Assembly: GCF_040222615.1 (NCBI RefSeq)
Contig: NZ_JAVKCQ010000056.1
Coordinates: 1-24,871 of the forward strand
DNA: 24,871 nucleotides
Direction of reading: 5' to 3'
DNA from: Haliea sp040222615
Lineage (GTDB): Bacteria > Pseudomonadota > Gammaproteobacteria > Pseudomonadales > Halieaceae
Shown here: positions 7,475 to 19,413 of the stretch, piece after piece
How positions within the stretch are numbered: position 1 is the stretch's first letter
Layout: every line of letters starts with the position of its first letter
Program-made: the position numbers and the translations under genes
Notes under the pieces: model-generated
Databases searched by the model: none
What the model was told of the DNA's origin: nothing
Seen by the model: the letters and a program-made list of their open reading frames with translations, nothing else

Positions 7475-10072
7475 ATGGACCAGCACTACCAGCCCCAGAT
7501 CCTTGAACAGGCCGCCCAGGCACACTGGCAAGACAACAACAGCTTCGCGGTCGAGAAGGATGAGAGCCGGGAGAAGTTCTACTGCCTGGCCATGTTCCCC
7601 TACCCCAGCGGCAAGCTGCACATGGGGCATGTGCGCAACTACACCATCACCGACGTGATCTCGCGCTACCAGCGCATGCTGGGCAAGAACGTGCTGCATC
7701 CCATGGGCTGGGACGCCTTCGGCCTGCCGGCGGAAAATGCTGCAGTACAGAACCGCAGCGCGCCCGCGAAGTGGACCTACCAGAACATCGATTACATGAA
7801 GGGCCAGCTGCAGAGCCTGGGCTTCGGTTTTGACTGGTCCCGGGAACTCGCCACCTGCCAGCCCTCCTACTACCGCTGGGAGCAGTGGTTCTTCACCCGC
7901 CTGTACGAGAAGGGGCTGGTGTACAAAAAAATGGCCACGGTGAACTGGGATCCGGTGGACCAGACGGTGCTGGCCAACGAGCAGGTGATCGACGGCCGTG
8001 GCTGGCGCTCCGGCGCCCTTGTGGAACGCCGCGAAATCCCCCAGTGGTTTATCCGTATCACCGCCTACGCCGAGGAACTGCTGGCGGACCTGGACCAGTT
8101 GCCACACTGGCCGGAGCAGGTACGCACCATGCAGCGCAACTGGATCGGCAAGAGCCGCGGCGTTGACCTGCGCTTTGACCTCGCCACCCCGGTCGCGGGC
8201 ATAGACCACCTCGAGGTCTACACTACTCGCCCCGACACGCTGCTGGGCGTGACCTACATGTGCCTGGCGGCGGAACACCCGATCACCCGGGCGCTGGCGG
8301 TGGACAAGCCGGAGCTGCAGGCCTTCATCGAGGCCTGCAAGATCCAGTCCTCCGCGGAAGCGGACCTGGCCACCATGGAAAAGAAGGGTATCGATACCGG
8401 ACTCAAGGCACTGAACCCGCTCACTGGCGAGGAGGTACCGGTCTGGATCGCCAACTATGTCCTGATGGACTACGGTTCCGGCGCCATCATGGCCGTGCCC
8501 GCCCACGACCAGCGGGACTGGGAGTTCGCGCGCAAGTACGGGCTCACCATCCGGCAAGTGATTGCACCCGCTGACGCCGGCCCCGGGGACCTCGAACAGG
8601 GCGCAGTGACGGCCAAAGGTCCTCTGGTCAATTCCGGCGAGTTCGACGGTATGGATTCCGACGCCGCCTTCAGCGCCATCGCCGCACGACTGCAGGCCGA
8701 GGGTCGCGGCGAGCTGACTACCCAGTACCGGCTGCGGGACTGGGGCGTATCCCGCCAGCGCTACTGGGGTGCGCCAATTCCGATGTTCAACCTGGCCGAC
8801 GGTGGCGAGATCCCGGTACCCGCGCACAAGCTGCCGATCCTGTTGCCGGAAGACGTGCAGATGGACGGCGTCACCTCGCCCATCAAGGCCGATCCGGAAT
8901 GGCGCCGGGACGAGCTGGACGGACAGCCGGTGGAGCGCGAGACCGACACCTTTGACACCTTCATGGAATCAAGCTGGTACTACGCGCGCTACACCTGCCC
9001 CGACTTCGAAGGGGGCATGCTGGATCCGGAGCGCGCCAACTACTGGCTGCCCGTGGACCAGTACGTGGGCGGCATCGAACACGCCATCCTGCACCTGCTG
9101 TATGCCCGCTTTTTCCACAAGCTGATGCGCGATGAGGGCCTGGTGAACAGCAACGAGCCTTTCGAGCGCCTGCTCTGCCAGGGGATGGTGCTGGCCGAAT
9201 CCTTCTACCGGGAGGGTCCCGGCGGCGGCAAGACCTGGATCGCCCCCACCGAGGTCGACGTGGAGCGCGATGAGCGCGGCCGGGTGCTGCGAGCGGTGGA
9301 GCGCAGTACTGGTGAAGAGGTGATTGCCGGCGGCGTCACCAAGATGTCCAAGTCGAAGAACAACGGCATCGACCCGCACGCCGCAGTGGCAAGCTACGGC
9401 GCCGACACCGTGCGCCTGTTCACCATGTTCGCGGCGCCCCCGGAGCAGACCCTGGAGTGGCACGATGCCGGCGTCGAGGGCGCCAGCCGCTTCCTGCGCA
9501 AGCTCTGGAAGGCAGTACACAGCCATCTGGACGCCGGCGAGGCCGGCGGCGCCATCGATCCGGCGGCGCTCAACGAAGCCCAGCGCCAGCTGTGGCGCAA
9601 GACCCACGAGACCATTGCCAAGGTCAGCGACGACTACGGGCGCCGCCAGACCTTCAACACCGCCATCGCCGCCCTGATGGAGCTCAGCAACGATATCCTG
9701 CGCCTGGACCAAGCCGATACCCAGGGGCGCGCGGTAGTGCGCGAGGCGCTGCGCGCCGTGGTCTTGATGCTGAGCCCCGTTGTGCCGCATATCTGCCATC
9801 ACCTGTGGCCACTACTGGGGGGCGCGGGAGAGCTGCTCGACACCCCCTGGCCGCTGGTGGATGAAGCCGCCCTGGTTCGCGACAGCATCGACATGGCGGT
9901 ACAGGTGAACGGCAAGGTCCGGGCCCAGATCGCCGTAGCGGCGGATGCCGACAGGGCAAGCATCGAGGCCGCCGCCATGGACCAGGACAACGTGCAGCGC
10001 TTCCTGGTCGATGTCACGGTGCGCAAAGTGATTGTGGTGCCGGGTAAACTGGTTAACATAGTCGCCAACTGA
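7475..10072 (+). CDS. leuS: Leucyl-tRNA synthetase
   Basis: This class I aminoacyl-tRNA synthetase charges tRNA-Leu. The 865 residues are of bacterial LeuRS length. The HIGH signature is HMGH at 49-52 (PYPSGKLHMGHVRN) and KMSKS is at 623-627. The CP1 editing domain lies between about 225 and 415 and keeps the AVPAHDQRD motif, whose aspartate is used for post-transfer editing. The C-terminal anticodon-binding domain ends in a small domain (VNGKVRAQI ... VRKVIVVPGKLVNIV). ATG at 7475 gives the canonical start. The stop overlaps the region just before lptE, with no terminator between them. Confidence 0.98.
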   Translation: MDQHYQPQILEQAAQAHWQDNNSFAVEKDESREKFYCLAMFPYPSGKLHMGHVRNYTITDVISRYQRMLGKNVLHPMGWDAFGLPAENAAVQNRSAPAKWTYQNIDYMKGQLQSLGFGFDWSRELATCQPSYYRWEQWFFTRLYEKGLVYKKMATVNWDPVDQTVLANEQVIDGRGWRSGALVERREIPQWFIRITAYAEELLADLDQLPHWPEQVRTMQRNWIGKSRGVDLRFDLATPVAGIDHLEVYTTRPDTLLGVTYMCLAAEHPITRALAVDKPELQAFIEACKIQSSAEADLATMEKKGIDTGLKALNPLTGEEVPVWIANYVLMDYGSGAIMAVPAHDQRDWEFARKYGLTIRQVIAPADAGPGDLEQGAVTAKGPLVNSGEFDGMDSDAAFSAIAARLQAEGRGELTTQYRLRDWGVSRQRYWGAPIPMFNLADGGEIPVPAHKLPILLPEDVQMDGVTSPIKADPEWRRDELDGQPVERETDTFDTFMESSWYYARYTCPDFEGGMLDPERANYWLPVDQYVGGIEHAILHLLYARFFHKLMRDEGLVNSNEPFERLLCQGMVLAESFYREGPGGGKTWIAPTEVDVERDERGRVLRAVERSTGEEVIAGGVTKMSKSKNNGIDPHAAVASYGADTVRLFTMFAAPPEQTLEWHDAGVEGASRFLRKLWKAVHSHLDAGEAGGAIDPAALNEAQRQLWRKTHETIAKVSDDYGRRQTFNTAIAALMELSNDILRLDQADTQGRAVVREALRAVVLMLSPVVPHICHHLWPLLGGAGELLDTPWPLVDEAALVRDSIDMAVQVNGKVRAQIAVAADADRASIEAAAMDQDNVQRFLVDVTVRKVIVVPGKLVNIVAN

Positions 10073-10089
10073 TGCCCGGGAGATGCCCC

Positions 10090-10602
10090 ATGTCGCGCAC
10101 CCTCACTGCCCTGCTGCTGGCGCTGGCCCTGCCCGTCCTGCTCGGCGCCTGCGGCTTCCAGTTGCGCGGCGCCACCAGCTCCACCGGCCTGCCGGAGGAC
10201 TGGCGACAGCTCCACCTGGAAACCGCGAATCCGAACAGCGAGTTCAGCCGCGACCTGAAAGCCCGGTTTTCCGCCAACGGTATCGAGTGGGTCGAGCGCA
10301 GTGAGGCGGCGTACATCCTGCAGCTGGGACCGGAGCGCTTCAGCCAGCGCAATCTCTCTCTCAACAGCCAGGCGCGGGCAGCCGAATTCGAACTGACGAT
10401 GCAGGCCAATTTCTCGGTGCGCGCGCCGGACGGCAGCATGGCCATGGACACCACTGATGCCATGGTCGTCAAGCAGATGGAGAACGACCCCCGCAATGTC
10501 GTCGGCAAGGCGGAGGAAATCCGTATTCTGCAGCGCGAGATGCGCGGCGAGCTGTCGCAGCAGATCCTGCGCCGGATCGGTTTCCACGCCGCCGCCCGGT
10601 AA
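10090..10602 (+). CDS. lptE: LPS-assembly lipoprotein LptE
   Basis: This outer-membrane lipoprotein plugs the LptD barrel and helps place lipopolysaccharide on the cell surface. The 170 residues have a hydrophobic signal peptide and lipobox LGAC with C21, followed by GFQLRG, the signature of the mature LptE N-terminus. ATG at 10090 is chosen over the in-frame ATG at 10072 because GGGAG lies about 8 nt upstream and the signal peptide then has normal length (MSRTLTALLL...). The order leuS-lptE-holA is that of E. coli and Pseudomonas. The stop codon overlaps the holA start. Confidence 0.93.
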   Translation: MSRTLTALLLALALPVLLGACGFQLRGATSSTGLPEDWRQLHLETANPNSEFSRDLKARFSANGIEWVERSEAAYILQLGPERFSQRNLSLNSQARAAEFELTMQANFSVRAPDGSMAMDTTDAMVVKQMENDPRNVVGKAEEIRILQREMRGELSQQILRRIGFHAAAR

Positions 10603-11606
10603 TGCAACTCAAACCCGAGCAGCTGCGCCAGCACCTGCAACAACAGTGCCTCCCCGTCTATCTGGTCAGCGGCGACGAACCCCTGCTGGTGCAGGAGTGC
10701 GCCGACCTGGTGCGCAACGCCGCCCGCCAGGCAGGTTGCAGCGACCGCGAAATTGTCGATACCGCGGCCCGCGATTTTGCCTGGCAAACCCTGCTGCACA
10801 GCGCCGCGGAGATGTCCCTGTTCGGTGACCGCAAGTTGATCGAGCTGCGCCTGCCCGAAGGCAAACCCGGCGCCGAGGGCAGCAAGGCCCTCTGTGAATA
10901 CATCGAACGTGCCAGTGGCGACGATATCCTGCTGGTGGTGAGCGGCAAAATCGACAAGCAATCCCAGAACAGCAAGTGGTACAAGACCCTGGACCAGGCC
11001 GGCGCCGCAATACAGGTCTGGCCGGTCGCTGCCCGGGAGATGCCACGCTGGCTGCGCCAGCGCCTGCAGGGAGCCGGGCTGGATATTGCTGCTGACGCCC
11101 TGGAGTTGCTGGCGGAGCGTCTCGAGGGCAACCTGTATGCCGCGGTACAGGAAGTGGAAAAACTGAAACTGCTGGCCAGCAACGGGCAGGTCACCATCGA
11201 GACGGTAACCGCTGCAGTGCTCGACAACGCCCGCTACAATCTGTTTGCCATGGTCGATACCGCCCTGGCGGGTGATGCCACCGCCGCCCTGCGCATGGTT
11301 CACGGCCTGCGCGGCGAGGGCAACGACCTGGTACCCCTGCTGTGGGCCGTGGCCCGCGAGGTTCGCAGTCTCTACGCCATGCAGCTGGACTGCGAGTCCG
11401 GACAGCCCGTGAGCCGGGTGCTGAACAGCCACCGCGTCTGGCAAAGCCGCGCCGCCGCGGTGCAGTCCTGCCTGCAGAGGCACGACAGCGGCTCCCTGGG
11501 CGCATTGCTGCAGCAGGCGCTGAACGTGGACGGCAGCCTCAAGGGCTATGCCGAAGGGGACCCCTGGGACCAGCTGGACCAACTGCTGCTGGAGCTGGCC
11601 CAGTGA
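10602..11606 (+). CDS. holA: DNA polymerase III delta subunit
   Basis: The delta subunit of the clamp loader opens the beta sliding clamp. The 334 residues match the family, and VYLVSGDEPLLVQE near residues 19-32 is its N-terminal signature. The middle of the protein has an AAA+-like fold without a functional Walker A, as expected for delta. The C-terminal part (NLFAMVDTALAGDA..., LLWAVAREVRSL...) is the helical collar domain. ATG at 10602 overlaps the lptE TAA by one base. In E. coli nadD follows, but here the next gene is a cyclic-di-GMP protein. Confidence 0.95.
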   Translation: MQLKPEQLRQHLQQQCLPVYLVSGDEPLLVQECADLVRNAARQAGCSDREIVDTAARDFAWQTLLHSAAEMSLFGDRKLIELRLPEGKPGAEGSKALCEYIERASGDDILLVVSGKIDKQSQNSKWYKTLDQAGAAIQVWPVAAREMPRWLRQRLQGAGLDIAADALELLAERLEGNLYAAVQEVEKLKLLASNGQVTIETVTAAVLDNARYNLFAMVDTALAGDATAALRMVHGLRGEGNDLVPLLWAVAREVRSLYAMQLDCESGQPVSRVLNSHRVWQSRAAAVQSCLQRHDSGSLGALLQQALNVDGSLKGYAEGDPWDQLDQLLLELAQ

Positions 11607-11621
11607 GGGGGAGGTAGCAGC

Positions 11622-14351
11622 ATGAGCCAGTTGCCACCGATCGACAAACAGGGTGCCGCTGGCGCGGGGCGTTCGGATGCATTCCAGTCGCTGGTGCTAG
11701 ATATCGCCATGACGTTCATCAACCTGCCCCTGGACCGGATTGACGGAGCTGTCCACGCCGCCCTGGGGCAGATGGCGACGTTCTTCCGGGCCGATCGGGC
11801 CTACGTCTTTGACTACGACTTTACCGCGGGGACAAGTACCAACACCCATGAATGGTGTGCCGGGGGGATTGCACCCCAGATCCACGCCTTGCAGAAGCTG
11901 CCGATGGCAGAGATACCGGACTGGGTGGAGGTCCACCGACGCGGGGAATGCCTCGTTGTCGGCAACGTCAGCGGTCTCCCTGCGGGGCCCCTCAAACGCC
12001 TGCTGGCGTCGCAGAACATCCAGAGCCTGCTGACGGCTCCCATCCTCAGTGATGGTGAGGTGACCGGCTTTGTCGGATTTGACGCGGTTCGGCAGTGCCG
12101 GGACTACGGAGAGGATCAACGCTACCTGCTGACCCTGTTTGCGAACCTGCTGGCCAATGTCGCGCAGCGCATACGCTCCGCCGACATCCTGCAGCAGAAA
12201 ACCGCGGAACTCACACTGACCAACCAGCGGTTCCAGAGCATCCTTGACGGCACCCATGCCGCGGTCTACGTCACCGACATGGACAACCATGAGATCCTGT
12301 TCCTCAACAGTCACGCCAGGGACCTCGTGGGCGATGTGGTTGGCCAGGTCTGCTGGCGGAACATGCAGGCGGGACAGACGGGGCCCTGTGCGTTCTGCAC
12401 CAACCCACGCCTGCTGGATGCCGATGGCAAACCCGGTCCCCCGGTTTCCTGGGATTACTTCAATCCGTCACTGCAGCGCTGGTTCCAACTGCACGACCGG
12501 GCCATTCCCTGGGATGACGGCCGCATCGTGCGCATGGAAATTGCCTTTGACATCAGCGAACAAAAGGCTGCCGAGGCGGCGCTGCGGGAGAGTGAGCAAC
12601 GCTACCGCCGGCTGTTCGACCAGTCCCGGGATGCGCTGATCGTGGTTACAGCGCCGGACTGGTCATTCGTGGCCTGCAACAGCGCGGCGCTGGACCTGTT
12701 CGGCGTCGCCGACGAGTCCGCATTCACCCAACTGACGCTGGTGGATCTTTCCCCGCCGCTGCAGCCCGATGGCAGCCCATCCCGCGAGCAGGCGCTGGCG
12801 CACCTGGGATCCGCGATGGCCGAGGGCTCCGCCCTGTTCGAGTGGCGGCACCAGCGACTGAATGGCCAGCAACTCAGCTGCAGCGTGCTTCTCAACCGTA
12901 CCGAATGGTTCGGCCAGGCCGCGGTCCAGGGCACTGTCAGGGACATCTCTGAGCAGAAACGGGCGGAGATCGCGCTGCGCGAGCAGTCGGACGCGCTGCA
13001 CCGGACCAACGCCAGACTTGAGCGCATCGCCCACTTCGACACCATCACCGACCTGCCCAACAGGAATCTGCTCGCGGACCGGATGCAGCAGGCCATGGCA
13101 CAGGCGCACCGGCACAACTCCTCCATTGCCATAGCCTATCTCGACCTGGACGGTTTCAAGGAGATCAATGACCGCTACGGCCATGATATCGGCGACAGGA
13201 TGCTGCGGGCGCTGGCGCAGCAGATGGGCAGTGTCCTCCGGGCCGGGGACACTCTTGCCCGCCTCGGAGGGGACGAGTTTGTCGCCGTGCTGGTGGACCA
13301 GGATGCCAACCCGCAGTCATGCGATTCAATCATCGAACGGTTGCTGGAGGCCTCTTCAGAGATCGTAGCCATCAACGGACACTCACTGCAGGTTTCAGCG
13401 AGTATCGGCGTCACCTTCTTCCCCCAGCACGAGGAGATCGACGCCGACCAGTTGCTGCGCCAGGCCGATCAGGCCATGTACTTGTCCAAGGTCGAGGGCA
13501 AGAACCGCTTTCACATTTTCGACACCGCGGTACACCGGGCCCGGGAAGGTCACAGCCGGCGCCTCGAGGAAATCCGCCGCGCGCTGGAGAACGAGGAGTT
13601 CGTGCTCTTCTATCAGCCCAAGGTGAACATGCGGACGGGGCAAGTCGTGGGCGCCGAGGCGCTGGTGCGCTGGCAGCATCCGCGACAGGGACTGCTGGCT
13701 CCCGATGCGTTCCTGCCATTCATCGAGGCCCACACACTTTCGCTTGCGCTCGGCCAGTGGGTAATTGACACGGCCCTGAACCGGATCACCGCCTGGTGCC
13801 GGACCGGGCTGCAGCTCCCGGTCAGCGTCAACGTGTCCGCTTCCCAGCTGCAGCAGGAGAGCTTTGTCCACGACCTGCGGCAACAGCTGCGGGCGCACCC
13901 GGATGTTGCGCCCGACCTGCTGGAACTGGAGATCACCGAAACCCGTGCGCTGGAAGACATTGAGCATGCGTCCTCGGTTATGGCGGCCTGTGATGCCATG
14001 GGAGTGAAATTCGCTCTGGACGATTTCGGCACCGGCTATTCGTCCATGATGTATCTGAAGCGGCTACCGGCCAGGACCCTGAAAATCGACCGCAGTTTCG
14101 TCCGCGACATGCTGGTGGATGCGGACGACATGGCAATTCTCAGAGGGATCCTCGGTCTGGCCTCCGCGTTCCGGCGGGACGTGCTGGCGGAGGGGGTGGA
14201 AACCGAGGCCCACGGTGCGAAACTGCTGGAGCTGGGCTGCGAACTGGCCCAGGGCTTCGGCATTGCCAGGCCCATGCCCGCGGCCGAGATACCCGACTGG
14301 ATTGCCGGTTGGCGCCCGCCTGCGAGCTGGCTGCGCAGCCGGGGCGGATAA
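11622..14351 (+). CDS. GAF-PAS-PAS-GGDEF-EAL cyclic-di-GMP signalling protein
   Basis: This 909-residue protein has no signal peptide or membrane segment, so it is likely cytoplasmic. Rough domain order: GAF (25-185), PAS 1 (200-320), PAS 2 (328-450), GGDEF (465-630), EAL (645-895). The GGDEF motif is intact at 549-553 with a product-inhibition site RAGD at 540-543, so diguanylate cyclase activity is plausible. The EAL motif at 679-681 and later phosphodiesterase residues (VNVSASQ, LEITET, DDFGTG, LKIDRSF, EGVETE, AQGFG) are also intact. PAS 1 carries three clustered cysteines, C244, C256 and C259. The start has a strong ribosome site, GGGGGAGG at 11607-11614, 7 nt before ATG and 15 nt after holA. 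The signal sensed is unknown. Confidence 0.93.
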   Translation: MSQLPPIDKQGAAGAGRSDAFQSLVLDIAMTFINLPLDRIDGAVHAALGQMATFFRADRAYVFDYDFTAGTSTNTHEWCAGGIAPQIHALQKLPMAEIPDWVEVHRRGECLVVGNVSGLPAGPLKRLLASQNIQSLLTAPILSDGEVTGFVGFDAVRQCRDYGEDQRYLLTLFANLLANVAQRIRSADILQQKTAELTLTNQRFQSILDGTHAAVYVTDMDNHEILFLNSHARDLVGDVVGQVCWRNMQAGQTGPCAFCTNPRLLDADGKPGPPVSWDYFNPSLQRWFQLHDRAIPWDDGRIVRMEIAFDISEQKAAEAALRESEQRYRRLFDQSRDALIVVTAPDWSFVACNSAALDLFGVADESAFTQLTLVDLSPPLQPDGSPSREQALAHLGSAMAEGSALFEWRHQRLNGQQLSCSVLLNRTEWFGQAAVQGTVRDISEQKRAEIALREQSDALHRTNARLERIAHFDTITDLPNRNLLADRMQQAMAQAHRHNSSIAIAYLDLDGFKEINDRYGHDIGDRMLRALAQQMGSVLRAGDTLARLGGDEFVAVLVDQDANPQSCDSIIERLLEASSEIVAINGHSLQVSASIGVTFFPQHEEIDADQLLRQADQAMYLSKVEGKNRFHIFDTAVHRAREGHSRRLEEIRRALENEEFVLFYQPKVNMRTGQVVGAEALVRWQHPRQGLLAPDAFLPFIEAHTLSLALGQWVIDTALNRITAWCRTGLQLPVSVNVSASQLQQESFVHDLRQQLRAHPDVAPDLLELEITETRALEDIEHASSVMAACDAMGVKFALDDFGTGYSSMMYLKRLPARTLKIDRSFVRDMLVDADDMAILRGILGLASAFRRDVLAEGVETEAHGAKLLELGCELAQGFGIARPMPAAEIPDWIAGWRPPASWLRSRGG

Positions 14352-14388
14352 GCGCGTGAGAAATCGACCCACTCCGGAGGTGGCAAGC

Positions 14389-17133
<2,745 letters not shown>

Positions 17134-17215
17134 CCCCGATATTGCGCCAGATCAAGACAGGCGCGGCTCCGCTATGATTACATAGCCCGCACTACCACAA
17201 TCGAGAGGCCAGACC

Positions 17216-19366
17216 ATGAACCGGATGTTTGAAACGGCGGAAGCCTGCGCAGACTTCGCCATTGCCTCCCTCGGCAAGCAGATCAAACTCGGCGCCCCGC
17301 TGGGGCTGGGCAAGCCGGTACAGTTGATCAACGCCTTCTTCCGGCGCGCGGTCGAGGACCCGGAGATCGACCTCCACATCTACACCGCGCTGTCCCTCGA
17401 AGTTCCCAAACCCTCCAGCCACATCGAGGCGGAACTGGCCGGGCCCATTGTCGAACGCCTGTTCGGCGACTACGAGCCGCTGGCCTACATGGAGGCCCTG
17501 CGCGCGGGCACCCTGCCGCCGAATATCCAGATCAGTGAACTGTATTTCAAGGCGGGCTCCATGAAAGGGCTGCCCTCCGCCCAGCAGAACTACATTTCCA
17601 GCAACTACACCCATATCGCCCGCGACATGGCGGCAGCGGGCGTGAACGTGCTGGTGCAGCTGGTGGCGGCCCGGGAAACCGAAACCGGCCTGTCGCTCAG
17701 CCTGTCCTGCAATCCGGACGTGGCGCTGGATGTCATCCGCCAGCGCCGTGGCGGTGACCAGGACGCATTCCTCTGTTTTGCCCAGGTCCACCGGGACTTG
17801 CCGTTCATGCGCCACGATGCCGAGGTCCCGGCCGCCCTGTTTGACGGCATCGTGCAGAACCCGGCCTACAACCGCACGCTTTTTGCTGTCCCCAACGCCG
17901 CGATACCGGCGACGGACTATGCCACGGCGCTCCACGTCAGCAGCCTGGTGGTGGACGGCGGCACCCTGCAGATCGGCATCGGCGCCCTGGGCGATGCGGT
18001 GGCTCACGCCTGCATCCTGCGTCACCGCCACAACGCGGCCTGGCGCGAGCTGGTGGCAAACCTGACCAGGATTGACAGCGACTGCACCGCCGAGCCCTCC
18101 GTGTTCAACGAAGGCCTCTACGTCTCTACCGAGATGTTCGTCAACGGCATGATGCACCTGATCGAGGCCGGCGTGGTGAAGCGCCGGGTCTTCGACCAGC
18201 TGGCGCTGCAGCAGGGGCTCAACGACGGTGTCATCACTCCCGCAATAGATGACGCCATGCTGCACTACGCCCGCGACTGCGGCCTGATGCCGTGCGTGCT
18301 GGACGAACCCGCACTGATGGAGTTGAAGGATTGGGGGCTGCTACCGGCTGCGCTGGTGCTCGTCGACGAGGACCTGGAGCTGGACGGCACACGCCTGCGC
18401 AACAACATGGATGACGCCGACACCCGCGCCCTGTTACTGCGGGCCATGGAGGGTAGCGAGCTGCGCCACGGCCGGGTGCTGCACGGCGGCTTCTTCCTGG
18501 GACCGAGGGACTTCTACCAGAAGCTGCGCGACCTGGACGCAACCGGGCAGGACAGGATCTGCATGACCAGCGTCCAGCGCACCAACCAGCTGCTGCTGAA
18601 CTACCCGCTGTATAGCGCCCAGCGGCGCAACGCGCGCTTTATCAACACCGGCATGATGGTCAGCCTGAGCGGGGCCGTGACCTCGGACGCACTGGAGGAT
18701 GGCACTGTGATCAGCGGCGTGGGCGGGCAGTACAACTTTGTCGCCATGGCCCACGACCTGCCGGGCGCGCGTTCGGTTCTCTGTATCCGCTCTACCCGGG
18801 GCAGCGGCAAGCACCTGCAGTCCAATATCGTGCCGCACTACGGCCACACCACCATCCCCCGCCACCTGCGGGACATCATCGTCACCGAGTACGGCATCGC
18901 TGACCTGCGCGGGCAGAGTGACGCCGAAGTGATCCGCCGCCTGATCGCGGTTGCCGACAGCCGTTTCCAGCAGGAACTCGCGGACTGGGCCATCGAAAAA
19001 GGCAAGCTGCCGGAGGACTACGAAATACCGGCGGCAGCCAGGGACAATACCCCCTACCGCATCGCCAGCGCCCTCAGCAGCCACATCGCGGACGGCCTGC
19101 TTCCGGCCTACCCCTTCGGCACCCAGCTGACACCGGAGGAACTGACCCTGAGTGCCAGCCTGCGGCGGATCAAGGCCCTGAGCGAGGAGCCCACCCAGTT
19201 CCTCAGGGAAATTGCGCGAGCCCTGTTCCACCGGGGCGACAAAGAGGCCGCCCGGCCCTGGCTGGAACGCATCCACCTCATGCACCCGGACAGCAGCAAG
19301 GAATTCATCGTCCAGCAGCTGCTGATGCTGGAGCTGGAGGAGCACGGCCTGCTGAAAGTACGGTAA
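17216..19366 (+). CDS. Acetyl-CoA hydrolase/CoA-transferase family protein, long form
   Basis: This 716-residue cytoplasmic enzyme belongs to the Ach1/Cat1/4-hydroxybutyrate CoA-transferase superfamily, which moves CoA between acyl groups or hydrolyses acyl-CoA. Visible family motifs are QIGIGALGDAV, the STEMF segment with E306 as the likely catalytic glutamate that forms the CoA thioester, GVGGQYNFVAMAHDLPG and VTEYGIADLRGQS. It is considerably longer than the 430-540 residues usual for the family. An insertion of about 100 residues in the middle and a helical C-terminal tail of about 100 residues (after the DYEIP segment) account for this. ATG at 17216 has GAGAGG 7 nt upstream. The acyl substrate cannot be read from sequence. 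Confidence 0.85.
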   Translation: MNRMFETAEACADFAIASLGKQIKLGAPLGLGKPVQLINAFFRRAVEDPEIDLHIYTALSLEVPKPSSHIEAELAGPIVERLFGDYEPLAYMEALRAGTLPPNIQISELYFKAGSMKGLPSAQQNYISSNYTHIARDMAAAGVNVLVQLVAARETETGLSLSLSCNPDVALDVIRQRRGGDQDAFLCFAQVHRDLPFMRHDAEVPAALFDGIVQNPAYNRTLFAVPNAAIPATDYATALHVSSLVVDGGTLQIGIGALGDAVAHACILRHRHNAAWRELVANLTRIDSDCTAEPSVFNEGLYVSTEMFVNGMMHLIEAGVVKRRVFDQLALQQGLNDGVITPAIDDAMLHYARDCGLMPCVLDEPALMELKDWGLLPAALVLVDEDLELDGTRLRNNMDDADTRALLLRAMEGSELRHGRVLHGGFFLGPRDFYQKLRDLDATGQDRICMTSVQRTNQLLLNYPLYSAQRRNARFINTGMMVSLSGAVTSDALEDGTVISGVGGQYNFVAMAHDLPGARSVLCIRSTRGSGKHLQSNIVPHYGHTTIPRHLRDIIVTEYGIADLRGQSDAEVIRRLIAVADSRFQQELADWAIEKGKLPEDYEIPAAARDNTPYRIASALSSHIADGLLPAYPFGTQLTPEELTLSASLRRIKALSEEPTQFLREIARALFHRGDKEAARPWLERIHLMHPDSSKEFIVQQLLMLELEEHGLLKVR

Positions 19367-19377
19367 CATCTTCCTGA

Positions 19378-19396
19378 CGCCGCCGGCCGGGCGGCG
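19378..19396 (+). other. GC-rich hairpin between the CoA-transferase and antiporter genes
   Basis: CGCCGCC at 19378-19384 pairs perfectly with GGCGGCG at 19390-19396 around a 5-nt loop. It lies 11 nt after the CoA-transferase stop and ends just before the ribosome site (AAGGGG, 19401-19406) of the antiporter. There is no U-tract, so it is not a typical intrinsic terminator. It may stabilise the upstream transcript or tune antiporter translation. Confidence 0.45.
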
Positions 19397-19413
19397 GCTG
19401 AAGGGGTCCGGTA

